Shown here piece by piece: positions 5,665-7,371 of a stretch of 7,371 nucleotides of DNA. The position numbers and the translations under genes were made by a program. The notes under the pieces were generated by a model. It had not been told where the DNA came from, searched no databases, and worked only from the letters and a program-made list of their open reading frames with translations. Source of the DNA: Nitrososphaerota archaeon (GTDB lineage: Archaea; Thermoproteota; EX4484-205; JAAOZO01); contig JAAOZO010000243.1 of assembly GCA_011605715.1 (NCBI GenBank), positions 1-7,371 of the forward strand. The letters are read 5' to 3'. Position 1 is the first letter of the stretch. Each line of letters starts with the position of its first letter.

Positions 5665-6366
5665 ATGTCTGAAGCTTCATTGGAAGACCAGTTCTTAGAA
5701 TTATTGAAGAAAAACGAAAAATTTAGGCTAGCTGTTGCCTCTTATCTAGGTTACAACGAAATTCTAAGGAAGCTAAGCGAACATGATGAAAAGTTTAATT
5801 CAATATTAGAAGAAATAAAACTTTTAAGAGAAGGCCAGGAAAAGCTATGGGAAGAAGTCAAGGCTTTAAGAGAAGAGCAGAACAGACTATGGGAAGGACA
5901 AAACAGACTATGGGAAAGCCAGAACAGACTATGGAAAGAGGTCAAGTATCTAAGAGCTGAAGTTGACAGCTTTGGAAAGGCTGTAGGACGAACACTTGAA
6001 GATTACACAGCAGCATTTGTTAGGGTAATACTTGAAGATAAAGGATATCCCAAAGAAAAAATAAACATAAGGAAAACCACGATAATTCACGATAATAAAA
6101 TTGTTGAAATAGACATCTTTAATGAAGATCCCTTAATTGTTGGAGAAGTAACAACTTATTTGAATACAGTTGAACAAGCTAAAGAAGAAATTAATAAGAT
6201 ACTATATGATAAGGAAGTAGTAGAAAGAAAATTTAAGAGAAAAGTTGAAATGAAAATATTAGCAGTAGCAAATGTGCCCTCAAACGTGTTAGAAGAATTA
6301 AAGAAGCTAACAGAAGACAACGAGATAACGTTCATTTTTGGAAGAGAATTAGTACAGGAAATTTAG
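5665..6366 (+). CDS. Coiled-coil protein with C-terminal PD-(D/E)XK nuclease-like domain (DUF3782-like)
   Basis: A 233-residue protein in two parts. Residues 1-30 are helical. From about 31 to 103 there is a strong coiled coil with a seven-residue period, including three near-identical heptads QNRLWEG, QNRLWES and QNRLWKE (72-92), preceded by related units GQEKLWEEVKALREE. The second part (about 105-233) resembles a restriction-endonuclease fold: FGKAVGRTLEDYTAAFV supplies an N-terminal helix with an acid (E112), then KIVEIDIFNEDPLIVGEVTTYL gives D150 and E161 at the expected spacing, then helices and LAVANV as a further strand. The position after E161-V162, usually Lys in active enzymes, is Thr163, so activity is doubtful or the key residue is supplied elsewhere. 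The layout matches crenarchaeal proteins with DUF3782-type coiled coils; the family name is from memory. The coiled coil suggests an oligomer. It is divergent from the ATPase gene. No function is established. Confidence 0.78.
   Translation: MSEASLEDQFLELLKKNEKFRLAVASYLGYNEILRKLSEHDEKFNSILEEIKLLREGQEKLWEEVKALREEQNRLWEGQNRLWESQNRLWKEVKYLRAEVDSFGKAVGRTLEDYTAAFVRVILEDKGYPKEKINIRKTTIIHDNKIVEIDIFNEDPLIVGEVTTYLNTVEQAKEEINKILYDKEVVERKFKRKVEMKILAVANVPSNVLEELKKLTEDNEITFIFGRELVQEI
5878..5940 (+). repeat. Three in-frame 21-bp tandem repeats
   Basis: Three consecutive 21-base units, each built on CA(G/A)AACAGACTATGG(G/A)AA, encode the heptads QNRLWEG, QNRLWES and QNRLWKE. Near-identity at the DNA level, beyond what the protein requires, points to recent unit duplication by slippage or unequal exchange. 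The unit length keeps both the reading frame and the coiled-coil phase. Confidence 0.85.
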
Positions 6367-6443
6367 AAATAATAAAGTTTATAGATTAGCTCTAACTTTA
6401 TCGGCAAGAATTTATCAGTAAGAAGTCTATTCTGGAGGAGTAG

Positions 6444-6459
6444 AACAACAGTTGTTTTT
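6444..6459 (+). terminator. Terminator candidate after the coiled-coil gene
   Basis: AACAAC and GTTGTT form an inverted repeat around one base and run into five T in total, about 80 bases after the stop codon. As RNA the stem would be AACAA/TTGTT with a three-base loop. The T run is the part most relevant to archaeal termination. The call is weak. Confidence 0.25.
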
Positions 6460-6539
6460 AACCTAAGCTTCTTTCTCTAGTTAACAATATAGGAAACACT
6501 ACAAATGGAAATGTTGCTATTTCTCTGTTAACTTAAGCT

Positions 6540-6752
6540 TCATAATGTTACTCTAAGCTTTTGAACTATTTTAATTACTTCCTCTTGGTTAAACAAGTGA
6601 AACAAGTTAAGCCATCTCAAAACATAATCGGCGTCCTCGATCTTAGAAGAAGGAGAGGGTGACTCAGCGGGGATAAATTCAAAGAAGTGCTTGAAAACTT
6701 TATAGGAAGTTTTAAAAATACTCCGTTTGAAAGTCCTAAAGGTTTTCCAGTT
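6540..6752 (-). pseudogene. Possible C-terminal gene remnant, unidentified
   Basis: A 70-codon open stretch on the minus strand runs from just after a stop at 6753-6755 to TGA at 6540-6542. It has no ATG, GTG or useful TTG near its beginning. Its last part reads like real protein: a Ser/Pro linker (AESPSPSSK), then IEDADYVLRWLNLFHLF and NQEEVIKIVQKLRV, two amphipathic helices and a short tail. This suggests the end of a protein whose beginning has been lost. I do not recognise the family. It overlaps the plus-strand remnant over about 85 bases, so at most one is genuine there. Confidence 0.3.
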
Positions 6753-6963
6753 CTAACTCAACTGCTCGCCGACTCATGGCCCTCGATATTAAGTGAACAC
6801 GTTTATAAGGCGAACGCTATTCAGGTTCAAACATGCATATACTCTGGTAGCAATGTGCTTCTAAGTGCTAGTAAAAAATTTAGTGATTAAAGCAGTCAAA
6901 ATGGGAATAAGGTCGATTGATACTGAGGATGAAAGCAAGATTAAAGAACTGTTAGAAAAATAG
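6666..6963 (+). pseudogene. Degenerate plus-strand coding debris, unidentified
   Basis: Two overlapping frames look partly coding. One is open from 6663 to TAA at 6888-6890 and includes KFKEVLENFIGSF and LTQLLADSWPSILSEHV, with GTG 6687 as its only plausible start. The other (6793-6963) reads VNTFIRRTLFRFKHAYTLVAM, is stopped by TAA at 6862-6864, and continues from GTG 6865 as VIKAVKMGIRSIDTEDESK to TAG at 6961-6963. The last piece has normal protein composition and could be the end of a small helical protein. A frameshifted and interrupted gene is the likeliest explanation, but I cannot name a family and a chance open frame is possible for the first part. Confidence 0.3.
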
Positions 6964-6977
6964 CGCATGCTAAGAGT

Positions 6978-7192
6978 TTAAGGCTCCTCAAGCATCTCTC
7001 CAATGCGTATAAAACCAAAATAGAAGTCATCCCCAACCTTGTCTTTTACCTTATTAATCTTCTCATAAAATCTATCTATGCGAACTTTTACATCTTCATT
7101 TATTGCTTTAGCTAGAATTTTTATCTTTTCGTAATTCTTTACGAGTTCTTTGTCCTTAAGTAGTTCTAATCTTTTTCATCATCTGAAGACAA
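6978..7192 (-). pseudogene. Small charged helical protein, frameshifted in a T5/A5 run
   Basis: The minus-strand frame 6978-7175 encodes about 65 residues rich in Lys, Glu and Asp: RLELLKDKELVKNYEKIK, then DVKVRIDRFYEKINKVKDKVGDDFYFGF, ending EMLEEP. It begins directly at a stop (TGA, 7176-7178). Adding one A to the A5 run (plus-strand T run 7172-7176) joins it to LSSDDEK, giving SDDEKRLELLKDKE, which looks natural, with TTG 7190-7192 as a possible start. A TATA-like AGATTTAAACTG lies upstream (plus-strand 7234-7245). The protein is predicted to be a helical or coiled-coil domain of unknown function. It is clearly related to the partial frame just upstream at 7247-7371. Confidence 0.45.
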
Positions 7193-7246
7193 GAGCTACT
7201 CAAAAATGTGGAAACTTGGGTATAGTACTGAACAGTTTAAATCTTT

Positions 7247-7371
7247 CTAAAGTGTTAAAGAGAATAAAAAATTGTCTCCAACTTGATTTCTTACGTCATT
7301 AATCTTCTTGCAAAGTTCACCAACACGAACTTTCATATCTCTACTTGTAACCCTAACCATAGACCTTATTC
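7247..7371 (-). CDS. Partial frame related to the preceding small protein, cut by the window edge
   Basis: Minus-strand frame open from the window end to TAG at 7247-7249 (41 codons visible). It includes DMKVRVGELCKKINDVRNQVGDNFLFSL, which aligns without gaps to the equivalent stretch of the 6978-7192 remnant with 13 identities in 31 positions. ATG at 7358-7360 is a possible start, giving only 37 residues; more likely the protein begins beyond the window. It ends sooner after the shared FxF segment than its relative, lacking the IRIGEMLEEP tail. Function unknown. Confidence 0.4.
   Translation of the reverse strand, partial: IRSMVRVTSRDMKVRVGELCKKINDVRNQVGDNFLFSLTL

Noticed and set aside
5878..5940. 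CRISPR-like short repeats
   Set aside because: The units are contiguous without spacers and encode heptads in frame.
5751..5945. Minus-strand Ser/His-rich 64-codon frame with repeated SHSLF
   Set aside because: The repeats are just the complement of the 21-bp coding repeats on the plus strand.
6463..6560. Three copies of TAAGCTT within about 100 bases
   Set aside because: The motif is short, irregularly spaced and expected at some frequency in AT-rich DNA; no associated structure was found.

Overview
The window is AT-rich. Each intact gene has a TATA-like box about 25-35 bases before its start codon and no Shine-Dalgarno sequence, which points to leaderless archaeal transcripts. The protein families (an AbiEi-like regulator, an AAA ATPase with a DUF4143-type C-terminus, a coiled-coil/nuclease-fold protein and IS debris) suit a thermophilic crenarchaeon, most likely Sulfolobales. 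This taxonomic call is inference; no rRNA or other marker gene is present.

Layout. 1-380: decayed insertion-sequence transposase, readable only by combining three frames. 436-1659 (+): MFS transporter with its own TATA box just after the IS remnant. 1660-1868: no gene, but an 8-bp inverted repeat abutting a TATA box. 1869-2536 (-): AbiEi-like regulator broken by a frameshift and a stop codon, with no toxin partner visible. 2537-2764: promoter region with a 6-bp inverted repeat between two TATA-like boxes. 2765-3727 (+): membrane methyltransferase of the isoprenylcysteine/phospholipid type. 3728-4015: convergent spacer. 4016-5347 (-): AAA ATPase with a nuclease-like C-terminal domain. 5348-5664: divergent spacer with repeated GAACAA motifs and a possible degenerate reading frame. 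5665-6366 (+): heptad-repeat coiled coil followed by a PD-(D/E)XK-like domain. 6367-7371: gene debris on both strands, ending in two related short reading frames on the minus strand, one frameshifted and one cut by the window edge.

The intact genes do not form an operon or an obvious shared pathway. The window reads as an accessory region with four intact genes set among remnants of mobile and defence genes. The divergent ATPase and coiled-coil gene is the most suggestive pairing, since both carry nuclease-fold domains, but nothing in the sequence proves that they act together. Two separate broken genes are each restored by adding one base to a five-base A/T run, which is a pattern worth checking against reads. 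I found no CRISPR array, tRNA or rRNA.
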